Shown here: positions 34,647-46,100 of the stretch, piece by piece
Layout of the letters: each line of letters opens with the position of its first letter
How positions within the stretch are numbered: position 1 is the first letter of the stretch
Assembly: GCA_947652115.1 (NCBI GenBank)
Contig: OX393564.1
Coordinates: 2,402,870 to 2,466,869, forward strand
Source: Blastomussa wellsi
Lineage: Eukaryota > Cnidaria > Anthozoa > Scleractinia > Plerogyridae
Length of the DNA stretch: 64,000 nucleotides
Direction of reading: 5' to 3'
Notes under the pieces: generated by a model
Seen by the model: the letters and a program-made list of their open reading frames with translations, nothing else
The model's database searches: none
What the model was told of the DNA's origin: nothing
Made by a program: the position numbers and the translations under genes

Positions 34647-35510
34647 TGACCGTTAGATATGGTGGGCGCGCGCGGGCTGAACCAAATACGAAAAAAATAG
34701 AAATCTATCCAGGGCTAATGAAATGATAACATTTTAATAGCGGCAAATATCGTCCGCCAGAAGCCGGTTTACTACAAGTGACACAAGTCACTCATTCTGA
34801 GCCATTCCTCCTTGAGTGCACTTCGCGCGTTCCGCGATGCGTTTCCCGCGCGTTTTCCAAGCGACTTTGATCAAAAATAATTCGCGCGCGATCTTTTTCA
34901 AATAGCTCTATATTCTCTGTCGATACAAAGAAAAAACAAGCGACTTGGGGCAAGTGTCTGAAGAACACAGTATATTGCCATGTTGACCCCATGGCCGGCT
35001 GTCAATCCTTCGGTACAACATACAGGCCCTTTCACCTGATAGTCGCCGAGTTAAAGACTTTCAGCAAGAACGTTTCTAATTACTAATCAAGCAGCCAGTT
35101 ACTAAGAAAAAAAGGACAAGTGCATGAATATCAATGTACTTGTAGATTTATCATAATAACTGAATAAGACTATTTATTACGTTCTGACTAAACAAACTAT
35201 GTCTATGTTTTTTTGTCTGAAAATTGGGAATGGCATGATGTCCGTTTATGATATTAAATTAGTTAATTTCTTGTCCAAATTTCAGTTTTGGGTGCGCAGA
35301 CCGTATAAGAATGTTATTAAATTCTGCCAAGAGGTTATTAGCTTTAAACATGAACAGCTTATGAGAACTGTTTTGTTGTTAATGTTGACGTAATAAACTC
35401 GTTTGGTTTCGTTCGTATTAATCTTTCCGAGTTAAGTCGTTTTATCGAAATTCAAGAAATGTTTAACACATTATCAAGGCAATACTTGGCAAACTTGTAA
35501 CTTAGTCAAA

Positions 35511-35610
35511 TCGCGAAATTTAAGTGAGTTTGGATACCAAATTTTCGTAAATTTGCGAAATTAAAGTCTCGCGAAATTTACGACCTGCAAAATCGCGAAA
35601 TAAACGGCTT
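35511..35610. repeat. Cluster of TCGCGAAATTT motifs
   Basis: Several copies of CGCGAAATT or its close variants, in both orientations, within 100 bases. A related GTTTCGCGAGACTTAG lies near 41094. It looks like a fragment of a dispersed element. Confidence 0.6.
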
Positions 35611-35631
35611 GTCGCAAAAAAAATGCACGTT

Positions 35632-36213
35632 TCATTTTTTGCCCTGATCATAATTTCCCTTGTTCATGATTTTAAACACCAAACGACAAGTTTCGTTAAG
35701 GCAGATGTCTTTGAAGCAAATTTCGTCCCTTTTATCAGAAATGTTCCCTCTCCTAACAGTTGAAAACTTCTTTTCTACTTGTATCCCATTGCGCACAGGA
35801 ACAAGTTGCTCAATGAGGCGGGTATATCTTGGATCGAGTAATGGATTCCTTTCATACAAATACGATCGACATGTTTGGTTGACGGATTCGCTGGAAACAC
35901 ATGAAGCATTTTCGCTCGAATGGCCTTCCTTTATCACAACCCGTCTGTTATGAACTTGTGTTTCATTATTCGCTTCGTGTTCCGCGTCAGAATCCTCAAG
36001 ATCTTCCTGAAATATGAAACAATTCTTCTCATAAACATTTTCCAAGTGTCGAAAATTTGTTCCCGCGATGCCAGACGAGGGCTGTGAACTTGTTTCATCG
36101 TTCTTGTGGTTGACATCAACACCAGTTTCGCTTTCGCTGTGAAAATTCTCACTTTCAAACTCGTGCCTGCTACCATGTTTGTAATTGAATTTCCTTACTT
36201 GCTGATCCCCCAT
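35632..36213 (-). CDS. Array gene A5: uncharacterised acidic-to-basic protein with DPRY motif
   Basis: 193 residues from the first ATG (36213). The frame is open further upstream but without an ATG. Residues 1-110 are polar, with an acidic segment (65-85). DPRYTRLIEQLVP at 127-139 is one of the best copies of the array's shared motif, and its RLIEQLVP core closely resembles RLIEAFLP in A10. The remainder is basic. There is no signal peptide, membrane helix or known domain. The fifth to seventh codons contain AAGTAAGG, a donor-like sequence, so a short first exon cannot be excluded. A5 faces A4 and is divergent from A6. Function unknown. Confidence 0.65.
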   Translation of the reverse strand: MGDQQVRKFNYKHGSRHEFESENFHSESETGVDVNHKNDETSSQPSSGIAGTNFRHLENVYEKNCFIFQEDLEDSDAEHEANNETQVHNRRVVIKEGHSSENASCVSSESVNQTCRSYLYERNPLLDPRYTRLIEQLVPVRNGIQVEKKFSTVRRGNISDKRDEICFKDICLNETCRLVFKIMNKGNYDQGKK

Positions 36214-37825
36214 AACTGCAGCAAGAAAACGTTTCTCAGCGCCAGCTCTTAGCAAAATTGGCACTGGTGGTTGTGAACACTAACGATGACAACAACATTG
36301 ATTTGCGAAAACCGGTTTCCATGATCACAGAGATCTTTTGGCCATGGTGTTATCACCAGAGAACCCATCATTTTCACGAATCAGAAAAACCCAGTCGGCT
36401 GGCATAAAATTTTTGCGCTGTTTCTTCCCGTGGTCATAACGTTTTGTCGTGAATTACGTCTTTCGCAGCGTCTTAATTAATGCTGCTATTACTTTTTCTT
36501 TTTGCCTCATGTTTTTTCCAACATTTCATAAACATCAGCTGTGCGGTTTTTAGTTGTCTTACTAGTCTTACAATTTTTAACCAGTAGCTTTCCAGTTTAT
36601 TGTTTAAACTGCTTTTCGGCAGTATTGTATCTAAATCTGAAATTAAAATCAGTTCAAAATTGACATTAGTTTCATTTGCTTTCAACTATAAATGCCTGCT
36701 AAGTGCTTTGTCGTTGTCTGGAAACAAAACTGAAGGCAAGTATAAAGGCTTCAAAGCTTTTGAAACCCTGAGAAATACATTAATTTTGCTATCATAATGA
36801 ATAATGATATCGCTGACTAAAAATTTGCGTGTGAGAATGCTCTCGCAGGCTCGCGAGCTGAGCGGAATGATTATTATTATTTAATTATCTCCCAGAGCGT
36901 ATAAGTAGAAACGATGCCGATTTAGCCTTATATGAAAGTGTCACGAAGAAAAATTTCCGTTTGAGAAGAAAATTAAACATAACTTTGTCTCTCTATATTG
37001 AAAATTGCCCGTTCTAATTATGATTAATAAAAGTTAAAACCAACGATTCGTCCATGATTTATATCCGTTTAGAAATTGTAGGTTTTGCTTCCGTGATTTA
37101 TTCGGTTCATTGTTTCTTGTTAACGGACTTTATATTGCGTTTAATGTCTTCCGCTTTGCAGATTTACGCAAAATTAAAATTTAATGTGATTCTATCAGGT
37201 AAAGTTCCATGGTTACGAGTCAAAACAAAGCAACAGCGCGCGAGAATTAATGATCACGCGGGATTACATTTAATTCTGCTGACGCTGATTAGACAATGGA
37301 AGTCTTTTCTCTTTTATCTTGAGTATATTGAATGTACAAACAATTACTTACAAACAAACCACTATTCCATGTTAAATTGGCACCGACTTGCTGATCAATA
37401 CGTTATTTGCAGCACGAATGTACATAAACTTCGTAAAGCACTGATCATTGAAGCAGAAGCCATCGAAGAGAGTCCGAGATTGACTCAAATATCATTCATT
37501 CCTTCAGCGTTGTTTTTAGACAAATTATGAAGCTTTAAAACGCAAGCAACTTGCTTTGTTGAATGAGTCAGGAAGTGAAAGGATTTATTAGCTATCAAAC
37601 GAAAAAGGACTGCGTCCATTACAAGAACCACAGGAGAAATTGCAGCTTACTAATAACTCTGTTACTTTTCGAAAGTATATATGACAGTCACAGTGCTCAG
37701 AACATTTCTTGACAGTTTCCGTGAAAACAAAAAGTCATCCTTGTACCGCATGGTTGTGTAATACATAAACGTATTAATCAGACTAAGATCCTTGGGCAAT
37801 CTAATATCGTCAAACTGAAAAAAAG
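36214..37825. other. Intergenic between divergent A5 and A6
   Basis: It should hold both promoters. A 158-codon frame (37054-37530) begins with ATG but has no domain, none of the array motifs and a composition like translated AT-rich DNA, so it was not called. A bZIP-like GACGTAATT (minus strand, about 36455-36464) lies upstream of A5. Confidence 0.45.
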
Positions 37826-38329
37826 ATGAAGAACAAGAAGGGAAGTGAAAGATATTGCCACTGCATCTCTTATGGAAGAATCGAACCGAACAAATTTGAA
37901 CATTTACAGAAGCATCGACAAAGACAAATGTGTTCTTGGAGAGACATCACTCCATTTAACGAGCGTCACGAAGACATAGCTCCCAGCACACGCCCTAACA
38001 ACACGACCAACAGACTTCTATTCCCCCCGATTTACGAGCTTCCTTGCATAACGAATCCGGAAACACACAGAGCAATGTACAACATTAGAAGCAGTGAAAT
38101 ATTGTTAGACGAAATGCATGCAAACAATGCCAGTCCAGGAGAAGAGAACAAGGTGATTCACCATCACGGAAGCTCTTTAGCGCTCAGAAATGGTAATCTG
38201 GCAGACGAAGACAATGGTTTCGCGAACATTGATCACAGTGAACATAAAAGTAAGACAGAGGCACAATCTTTGAGATTAAAACTGCCCAAATTGACTAGCA
38301 GTTTAAACGTTGTTAATCAAAGACTATAA
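37826..38329 (+). CDS. Array gene A6: uncharacterised small protein with doubled LPx[I/L] motif
   Basis: A 167-residue single-exon frame. The N-terminus is basic and cysteine/histidine-containing (RYCHCISYGR). LFPPI (65-69) is followed at once by ELPCI (71-75), two forms of the LPx[I/L] motif. LRLKLPKL lies near the C-terminus. There is no DPRF motif, signal peptide or membrane helix. This is a weaker call than A3 or A4 because it is short and has only one of the array motifs. Its position between A5 and A7 at regular spacing and its coding-like composition support it. Function unknown. Confidence 0.55.
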   Translation: MKNKKGSERYCHCISYGRIEPNKFEHLQKHRQRQMCSWRDITPFNERHEDIAPSTRPNNTTNRLLFPPIYELPCITNPETHRAMYNIRSSEILLDEMHANNASPGEENKVIHHHGSSLALRNGNLADEDNGFANIDHSEHKSKTEAQSLRLKLPKLTSSLNVVNQRL

Positions 38330-38970
38330 AATAATACAGTGGAAATGTTTTTACCTAACTATCAATTTAAATGTATCAGTATTTTCGAACTGATGGTTGA
38401 AAGTTTCCTGTTCTCGTTTATTTTTGCCTGAAATTCACAACAAAGGCACACGATTGCCTGTGTGTGGGTTCGTATGATAAAGATAATACTCTGGTTCAAG
38501 AGGTTTATCTTAGCTTTATATTTCTCATCAAAGAGTCGCGAAGCGGCGAAAGAGTCGCGAAGCCGGACGAAAAGGAATCATTTCTTCAATCAGTAGTTCG
38601 CTTCGAGTGCTGCAACCTCTTTTAATTTACGCATCAGCCGGGAAACCTCTGGGACCTGGGAATGAAGGCAAGTATTTGACCATTGAATATATAACTCGGT
38701 CAGTTTTCTTTTGCAAAATAGTCAAAATAGTATGAAAGAGTTTGCCTTCGCCGACCAGATGAGGCCTTTTTGTTTGTCTCTGAGCAAAGCCAAAGACATT
38801 GCTAATACCTGGCTCATTTGAACTCCCCTGGGACCACCAAACAAACAATGAACTCAAGGTTGTAAATAAAAGTTTAATTGTCATTTGTTTTTAATAAACA
38901 AAGAGTTATAGGATAGCGCCAGTGTTCAGTGTTCACGAATTAACTTTGGTTTTTTGCATTTGTATGGAGG

Positions 38971-39011
38971 TTACTACTACTACTATACTGCTACTACTAC
39001 TACTACTACTT
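38971..39011. repeat. Trinucleotide microsatellite (TAC)n
   Basis: About twelve TAC/ACT units with one interruption (TATACTGC). Confidence 0.9.
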
Positions 39012-39176
39012 CGTTTCAAACGCGGACAAAATTGCGGACAAAATTCTGAGTCAAGCTGCATAGATTGTCGAAGAAGCTTTTAAGTTTAAGAGGAAAGTAG
39101 AAGAAGCGAAATTAAATTGCTTCAGTTTATCGATCGTGCTTGTTTTGTTGTTTTTACTCGCGGCGTATAAGATCTC

Positions 39177-39331
39177 TAAGCCATATATTATACTGTCATA
39201 AAACATTCCGGACATTTGAGAACACTCGAGAAATGTAGATCGAAAACACTCGCATGCGGCTCGTGTTTTCTACATTTCCCTCGCCTTCTCAAATGCCCGT
39301 CGTGTTTTATGACAGTATAATACATGGTTTA
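39177..39331. mobile_element. Short MITE-like hairpin
   Basis: TATTATACTGTCATAAAACA (39186-39205) is perfectly complementary to 39303-39322. Further pairing runs inward (AACACTCG..., AAATGTAGA) and outward (TAAGCCAT / ATGGTTTA). It is non-coding and about 155 bases long. Confidence 0.8.
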
Positions 39332-39660
39332 GGCTTCTTTATTTGTTAAATGTAGTTTTTTCAATTGGATACTTATCTCCTCATAAATTCTTTACAGTTT
39401 ATTTAGTTCACTCTTGCCCTTAGAAGTAATTATCAAATTATATCCCTTCAGGATCGCAAATTGCAGCGGATAACCATAGTTCCATGCATGCATGCAGACA
39501 GTAGCAAGCTGAATATTTAAAATAATTGAAGAAATATGTCGCAACTGAAAAGTGTACGATGTTCTATTTACAAGAGTGGGATGATCTAAGACATTCAGTC
39601 AATAGAATACAATGCTTCAGTTTTTACGTACTCTTAAAAGTCAATTAAAGTTGGGGGCTA

Positions 39661-39711
39661 TGACGTAACTGTCAATTATCCCTAGCCGACCAATCAAGTG
39701 CGCTATTTAAA
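39661..39711 (+). promoter_or_regulatory. CRE-like, CCAAT and TATA-like motifs before A7
   Basis: TGACGTAA (39661), GACCAATC (39688-39695) and TATTTAAA (39704-39711) are arranged in the usual order 130-180 bases ahead of the A7 ATG. Confidence 0.35.
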
Positions 39712-39840
39712 TGAAATCAGTGTCTCGTTTAGAGTCAGTTAAGCATTGCTTAAATAAATGAACGATCATAATAAAGACACGCTTTGCTTTCTGTTAGTTT
39801 GTGATTTAACGATGAAGTCAGAAGAGGATATCACTTGACC

Positions 39841-40383
39841 ATGGATTCAAGTTTGACATTTGACCAAGAAAGTGCAACAGATGTCGATAATAACGAGAAA
39901 TACCGAGCAGCTTATAGACTTTGTCACAAAGACAGGATAAAACCCATAACCACACGACCGGTAAATACGGACAAAGTAATCAACTCGACTTTACGCGAAC
40001 CAGAACAGCTTGAAACGCGAGAGGTTCTGCGGCTAGCGAAAGTTAACTCGGTTGATATAATCCAAACAAAGAGGATTCAAGATGGGAACAACATCAAACA
40101 TAGAAGTGCTACTCATAAACCAAGTTTACATCTTCCTTATATACTGAGAAATAACGATGGCGATATAGCCCCTGTGTTTAATAAGGCGACGTATAGGAGT
40201 TTTAGAACTCAGGAAGAGAGAAAGCGTCTAGCCTTCTCCAGAAGCTTGGAACGTTATCATAAGCAGTCCGTGTTGTTTAACTGTAAAGATAAATGCTTGG
40301 TGACTCCAGCCGTTATAGATATCTCTAAACCTGCACAGCTTTACTCACGATACACTATTATGCAAGTACGGTGTTCGAGATAG
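39841..40383 (+). CDS. Array gene A7: uncharacterised basic protein with HLPYI motif
   Basis: 180 residues from the ATG in a near-perfect context (ttgaccATGG). Residues 97-101 are HLPYI, a form of the LPx[I/L] motif, within KPSLHLPYILRN. Residues 118-145 are a charged helical stretch (RSFRTQEERKRLAFSRSLER). There is no DPRF motif, signal peptide or membrane helix. AATAAA signals follow at 40638 and 40664. It lies 1.5 kb from A6 in the same orientation. N-terminal YRAAYRLCHKDRIKP is faintly like RYCHCISYGRIEP of A6, too weak to claim direct duplication. Function unknown. Confidence 0.55.
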   Translation: MDSSLTFDQESATDVDNNEKYRAAYRLCHKDRIKPITTRPVNTDKVINSTLREPEQLETREVLRLAKVNSVDIIQTKRIQDGNNIKHRSATHKPSLHLPYILRNNDGDIAPVFNKATYRSFRTQEERKRLAFSRSLERYHKQSVLFNCKDKCLVTPAVIDISKPAQLYSRYTIMQVRCSR

Positions 40384-42254
40384 CCGAGACAGCGATCAGT
40401 TGTCATTCACGAAAGTAGCGACCTACAACAAAATCATGGCTTTCAAAATTGTTGCTCTGAGACTTCAACTAGCCGCAAAAAATGTGGAAATTATTCAGAA
40501 TAATTAAAACATATTCTCTTTATTTGTTTCCGTCAGACAGTGACAAGTCAGACGTCTGTGTGCTCTGTTAATTTGTGTTTACTTTAGGAATATTGCACGG
40601 CAAGGAGAGAACCATGGAAACGAGGTTGCCGAATGAAAATAAAAGTTATTAATATAAGTTAGCAATAAAGAATTTTGTACACTCTTCCCGCCCGCGAGAG
40701 AACGTCTGACACTTCGGCTAGCTAGGATTTTGTGGGCTTCTAAATTGGCTGGAGACGAATTATACCAGTTCGTTCAGACTGTTTTCAGGATTATAGCTTT
40801 CGAACCCATTTCTCAAGGACAAAATTTTTCTTATGATTTTGTTAACTCGTGAGGAAAACGAGAAACGTGTGACGAGTCGATCATTTCCTGTCTTTCCTGG
40901 CCGAGAAATAACTTTCCTGGCCGATAAATAAGTTTGGCAAACCTTGTAATGGAAGTGTGAATCATGAGTGTTGTAGTTTGCTCATATTTTTAGTCAGAAG
41001 TCTGCAACTGAACAATTTCACTGACTCATCGATCGGGGCTAAAAAAGCCTCGAATGCAAAGCACCGTCTTGTTACTTATTTTCGCGATAATTTAGTTTCG
41101 CGAGACTTAGATTTCTCGATTTAGCAGAAAAATTGCGTTCAAGGGAAATAAATTTTTACGAATGTAATAAACAAAAGCTCAGAATGGGTAATCAGTTGAT
41201 TAGTCATCGATGACTAATCGATAGGCCACCAAATGTTTGGTCATCGATTAGTCATCGATTGCATCGATTTACTTTGCTGACAAACACCCACAAAAAAATC
41301 GATAACCACGTAGTCGATTCTTGTCAGCGTACTTGTTAGTTTCATTTTCAGACTGGTTGGTTACTGTTCAGTTGTTTTGTTATTAAATAAAGAGTTGGGT
41401 AAAGTGAAATATTGCACAATTGAGAATCATCTGTATTTGTGATTCGCACTTTGCGTCTCGACATCGTCAACAGGAGCTTCAGATACAAGGGAAACTAACA
41501 CAGATAAAAGAATCACAAACGAAAAAAAAATGGTACAAGAAAGAAAGAAAAGTGTCTTTCGTCCGCAGTATAATAGTCGATGAGTAATCGATGGGTCATC
41601 GATGAGTAATTGATTACATTAAAATTTTGGGCTACGATTACTCATCGATTACTCATTGATCATCGCCAATAATCAATGACTAATCAACTGATTACTCATC
41701 GATTACTCATTGATTACCAATTGATGTCATTGATCATCGTTTAGTTATGTCTGGTAGATAAGATTCGATCTGTATTTGGCACAATGGATGACCAATTACA
41801 ATTATTTTTTTGAAAGTGCGACATATGATCGGTTCAATTTAGCCGGAAACCTACAATAATAGCTACTAATATTCCCTTATTGATTTTCCGTGTGTTGCTA
41901 AGTGATATCGTCTGCTTTCACAGATGGCTGTTGACGTTCCATGCATTTTTCTATTCTTTTCATTTACCCGTAATTTTAACCATTACCCTGATTTTGTCTT
42001 AATGCGATTTGATACAAATTCAGTAAAATCTGATAAGCCCGAAATGTACTTCTTTCGCACCACTTTGGCGTCATTCACTGTTCAAACATATCCGATGAAC
42101 AACTCCCAGGAACAAATACCACATTCAGATTCTTGAATAATTGATTTTACAGACACGTTGCGTTTACAGGGAAACAAATAAACTCTTGAGTCATTAAATT
42201 CATCCAGGATTAAACTATGCCTGTTTGTTTTTCCGGGATTGAATTTTTCTTATA
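40384..42254. other. Intergenic between convergent A7 and A8
   Basis: It carries A7 polyadenylation signals and an element rich in ATCGAT-type palindromes (41188-41760). No gene is supported. Confidence 0.5.
41188..41760. mobile_element. Inverted-repeat element rich in TCATCGATTA motifs
   Basis: GTAATCAGTTGATTAGTCAT (41188-41207) is exactly complementary to 41676-41695. Both ends carry many copies of (A/G)TCATCGATTA or its complement. The middle (about 41300-41560) is unique AT-rich DNA with no transposase. I read it as a non-autonomous DNA element with subterminal repeats, like those hAT-type transposases bind. Confidence 0.6.
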
Positions 42255-43178
42255 TCATTTCCAGTGCCTTGTGAACACTGTATTTTTACGTGCAACGATT
42301 GCATCCGAATTTTCCAATTTTGATACCTTTCGTTTCCGAACTTTCATTACAACATGGTAAAGTTTAGGGTCTCTAGGATTCAAGTGAGGAATTTTAGCAG
42401 GATCGGGCATTTTTAGAACCTTCTCGTAAACAGTGCCTCGAAACGTTCTTTCCTTCAAATTTGAGGCGTCGTTATTTGGGGAAGAGTGTGTTCCTTGTTG
42501 TTTTTGATTTATGTTTTTCTCGCGATATTTTTCCTGGTCTCTGTGAGATTCCTTGTCTTCTGCTCTGAGCAAAAATGGGAAGCAACTTCCAGCAAAAGCA
42601 TTTTTTCTCTGACGGTTAAGCCGAGTTATCCAAGGATCCTCGTCGAACTCACTGATATCACGAAGAGGTGGCAACGGCACTCCAATGGAAGTCTTTTTGT
42701 TGTTCTCCAAAATAATTTTGAACGTTCTCTCCTTGCTCTTTGTAGTCAAGTCTAAAAGCATTTCTCTTTTCTTCTCGCTAATTGACTCCCTTCGACCTTT
42801 CAACCACAGTGGTGTCTGATCAAAAACAGAAGTGGCTCTTCGTTGTCTTTGTGGTTTTCTCTTTATCGCAGGTTTTCTGGCATCTGCCTCCTTTTCCTGT
42901 TCTAAAGGAGGTAGATTTTTCAACAGAGATTTCCTTTGAATTTCCGCAAAATCTTTCTGCCTTTTGTTACATTCGTTCGCCACCCTTCTCTGTTCCCGAG
43001 AAATAACACTCAGGTTGATCTCTAATTCTTTCCGCAGACCCGCGTTTGTGTGACTCGCGTGCTTCAAACCGTATTTGTTGACTACTTGGATCTTACTTCG
43101 TTTCGGAAGATTGCGGATTCTAATAAGCTCTTGATTTAGTCTTTCATCCGCGTTTCTTCTCGCACCTTCAAAATCCAT
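42255..43178 (-). CDS. Array gene A8: uncharacterised basic protein with two LPPL motifs
   Basis: A 307-residue single-exon frame from ATG 43178. Residues 45-90 are likely coiled-coil. LPPL occurs at 89-92 and 169-172. QRRATSVF (112-119) is a PKA-type site. A KERTF pentapeptide appears twice (149-153 and 242-246), each followed by a helix of similar pattern. NPRDPKLYHVVMKV (267-280) looks like a degenerate copy of the DPRF motif. The C-terminus is basic. There is no signal peptide or membrane helix. An X-box-like GTTGCCTAAAGCGAC lies 24-38 bases ahead of the ATG (43202-43216). Convergent with A7, divergent from A9. Function unknown. Confidence 0.65.
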   Translation of the reverse strand: MDFEGARRNADERLNQELIRIRNLPKRSKIQVVNKYGLKHASHTNAGLRKELEINLSVISREQRRVANECNKRQKDFAEIQRKSLLKNLPPLEQEKEADARKPAIKRKPQRQRRATSVFDQTPLWLKGRRESISEKKREMLLDLTTKSKERTFKIILENNKKTSIGVPLPPLRDISEFDEDPWITRLNRQRKNAFAGSCFPFLLRAEDKESHRDQEKYREKNINQKQQGTHSSPNNDASNLKERTFRGTVYEKVLKMPDPAKIPHLNPRDPKLYHVVMKVRKRKVSKLENSDAIVARKNTVFTRHWK

Positions 43179-46100
43179 GACTTTTAGTAATTAAACAAGA
43201 CGTTGCCTAAAGCGACCTGATTGTGATCCTGGATAATCCAAATTATTTTAATCGCTGAAAACAACTCTGTGCACTTTCATGATGTTTTCCTCCTTTCCGT
43301 GCATGTAGTACTTTGTTTAAAGTGTTGACACTCTTGTTTTGTTTCTATTCGAAACCCACGCTTCTAACCTTCCGTATAATTGTAGACTGTATACATCGGA
43401 GAAGTGAATTGATTTGTCATGCAGAATGCAGTTCATGAAATGAGGAACAGTGTCCTCCGGGGCTGTGTTCTTCTACCCTTTCTCACTACGTTCACCTCTA
43501 AGCGTTGTTATGTCGTCTCTGGTTCGAAAATCACATCAACAGTTCACTTGACCGGATATTTTTCCGTGTTGTCTCGTCCAGAACCTTTGTAACCTTTCTC
43601 AACAATGCGTACAGACTTCCACGGGCTAATGACTGGCGACCTCGAAAACCGCCGACGCAAATATCACAGTGAAATTAATCACCGAGTTAAGATATCGGCG
43701 TGACAAGTTACCCACAGGTCTAACAAGCTTAGCGTTTAGCACTTCAGTGATGAGAGACAAGATGTTGTCGACCGTCTTTATGGAAAAAAAAAACATTAAC
43801 AACAAAGTAAATGCCGAAAAAGGCACTCAATCAGAGTTTGTGTGTTTTTTGTTCCTTGGCTTACATTGCATTGTCTTCTATTGTGCAGTCATTGGATAGC
43901 TGTGCGGCAAAGTTTGCAAAGTGAATACCTGTTTGCTCTTTTAATAATGGTGCGGATTTCATATGCAAATATGGAGTAGTATATTATTACTTTGTATTTG
44001 TAAACAAAAAAGTGCGCTTATTTACCGCCCGTATAAAATACATACGCAATATCCTTTGTTTACGGAAAAGGTATCACGAAGTTGCATACGAGTCTAGCTA
44101 TTTTACTTCTGTTGTTTCATGTAAAACATTTTAGCTGGGCCGGAAATAAAATGATTGGCAGAAGACCAAATTCGAAACGCTATTAACAAAAAGAACGTAA
44201 TGGGGCGCAAGTGAAAGCCTCTCTTACACGGGATTGAATCACTTCCGTATTAATTGGTTAATTTCCATAACTTGTTTCCTTGCGGTCACTTGATATTGAA
44301 CGCAGTTAAAAAATCGTTGAATAAAAACAAGAAATGCCCCTTCTGAAAAAGTTTTGGACGAAAATTAAAAGCGGCACGTCAACCGCCTGTTACTGAAGAG
44401 AACTCATGAAGCTCTGTGTATCGTCAATGTGGTATGTTTTTGTGGTGATTTTGTAATCCTTCTTTTCCCAAAAGACACAAATTTCATCCGGTGTGGGATT
44501 TTGGCGGTCTATGATCCTGGATTTTAGAACCTTTTTGTCGACTCTTGTTTACAGATTTGTTTACAGCAAATCACGAAAGTGTGTTCACTATTATGAAGTC
44601 AAGCCGCATGACCGCCATTTATCAGTCGACATAGTCGACATCCCAGTTATCGAGATGTAAATCCTTCCTACTGTTTGACATCAGCGACAACTCCAGCTAG
44701 TTGATGACTTGCTTTAGTCTTGTTTGGTTGACTGAGTGAATCATGAAGAAACTTACAAGCTGGCCGAGATTTCAAATGACATCTGATACTTATAATACTT
44801 CCCTTTCTAAACCTTGTGTATTGATATTACGCGATGGGTTCACCAGATATAAGTCAACTGGAACGAAATTTTAACAGACTAGAGATCCTTTATTGCGGAC
44901 AGTTGTCAAAGGCATGTACTGAAACCAGAAACACCTGAACATCGGAACACCACAAAACACGGAACACCGGAACACCGGAACACCCCGGAACACCAGAAAT
45001 TTATTGGCATTTTATGGTATTTCTGGTGTTCCAGGATGTTCCGGTGTTCCGTGTTTTGTGGTGTTCCAGTGTTCCTGGTTTTAGTACATGCCGTTGTCAA
45101 ACGACAAATATTCAAACTGGCAACGAGTGACTAAAAATCCTTTTGTAAAATGATGACTTACGTCATATAAGAAGCTACATATAATTGTCCGTGCTTCAAT
45201 GTAAGGCTCTAAGATCCTCGGGGACTCAAGTCTTATTGCTACAAAGCGGTAGAAGCACTCCAAGGCTTCATTACATTTCCGAATGTAGCAGAGCTTGTCC
45301 ACCGGACTCCAAAAGGGATATCATTCGATAATCTACATTGTGCAGACTGGTTCAAAACTGGCTCAAAACCTCCAAGCCTCACTCCCCCTCCACTCCCCAC
45401 CTCCTTCCCTCCCCCCTCACGTCAGTGTGAACACTGACTTGAACACTGTGCCGTGCACGTGCTATATAGTAACAGGAAACGACTTTATGAAGTCACATGT
45501 AAGTGTCTAATGTTGTTCAAGCTTTTGCACGTCCTCTCTTGTCGAAAGGGGAAGGTCTACCCACGCGAACCAAGTACTTCATTAAATCTTGTCACGTGCC
45601 ATCAATTTCATGCACATGAACTCTGCTTTGAAGACTGCTTAGCCTCGGCCAGAATTTGTAGTATAAAGTTTTAACGGCGAAAAAAGATACGGAATCCCTG
45701 AATTCTTCTCGATATTTGCATCATTTTGCTATTCATATGTCCTCACCGATACATCCTAATCAAATAAACAATTCATAATGGTGACAATGGACGTGTTACT
45801 GAAAAATTCGCACTTAGTTATAAGACGTACGACACGTCTTTTTAACTGCGGGAAACTTTTAAAATCTAATCATTTGAAGCTTTGTTCACACTCTTCGCAT
45901 TCCTAATGCGATGAAAAGCGACCTAAGAGTTGTTAATGCATTTTATTGTTGCCTATTGTAGTCTCTGGGAACCTGCAAAAATGCAAAGCGTTTTAGAAAT
46001 TCAAATTATTCAATGCCGGTATATGTAAAGCAGTCTTAAACGACCTCTTTAACAAACAAATCACCTGGGCCGTATTTTATTAGTTCTTTTGTTCTGGGCT

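Larger units (their letters stand above)
33978..35631. other. Intergenic between convergent A4 and A5
   Basis: It holds a composite repeat (34046-34646) and a patch of TCGCGAAATTT-type repeats (35511-35610). No gene is supported. Confidence 0.55.
38330..39840. other. Intergenic, A7 promoter region
   Basis: It contains an ACT microsatellite (38971-39011), a small MITE (39177-39331) and promoter-like motifs before A7 (39661-39711). No gene is seen. Confidence 0.5.

Noticed and set aside
37054..37530. 158-codon open frame on the plus strand between A5 and A6
   Set aside because: No domain, none of the array motifs, and a composition like translated AT-rich DNA. A frame of this length can arise by chance in a window this size.
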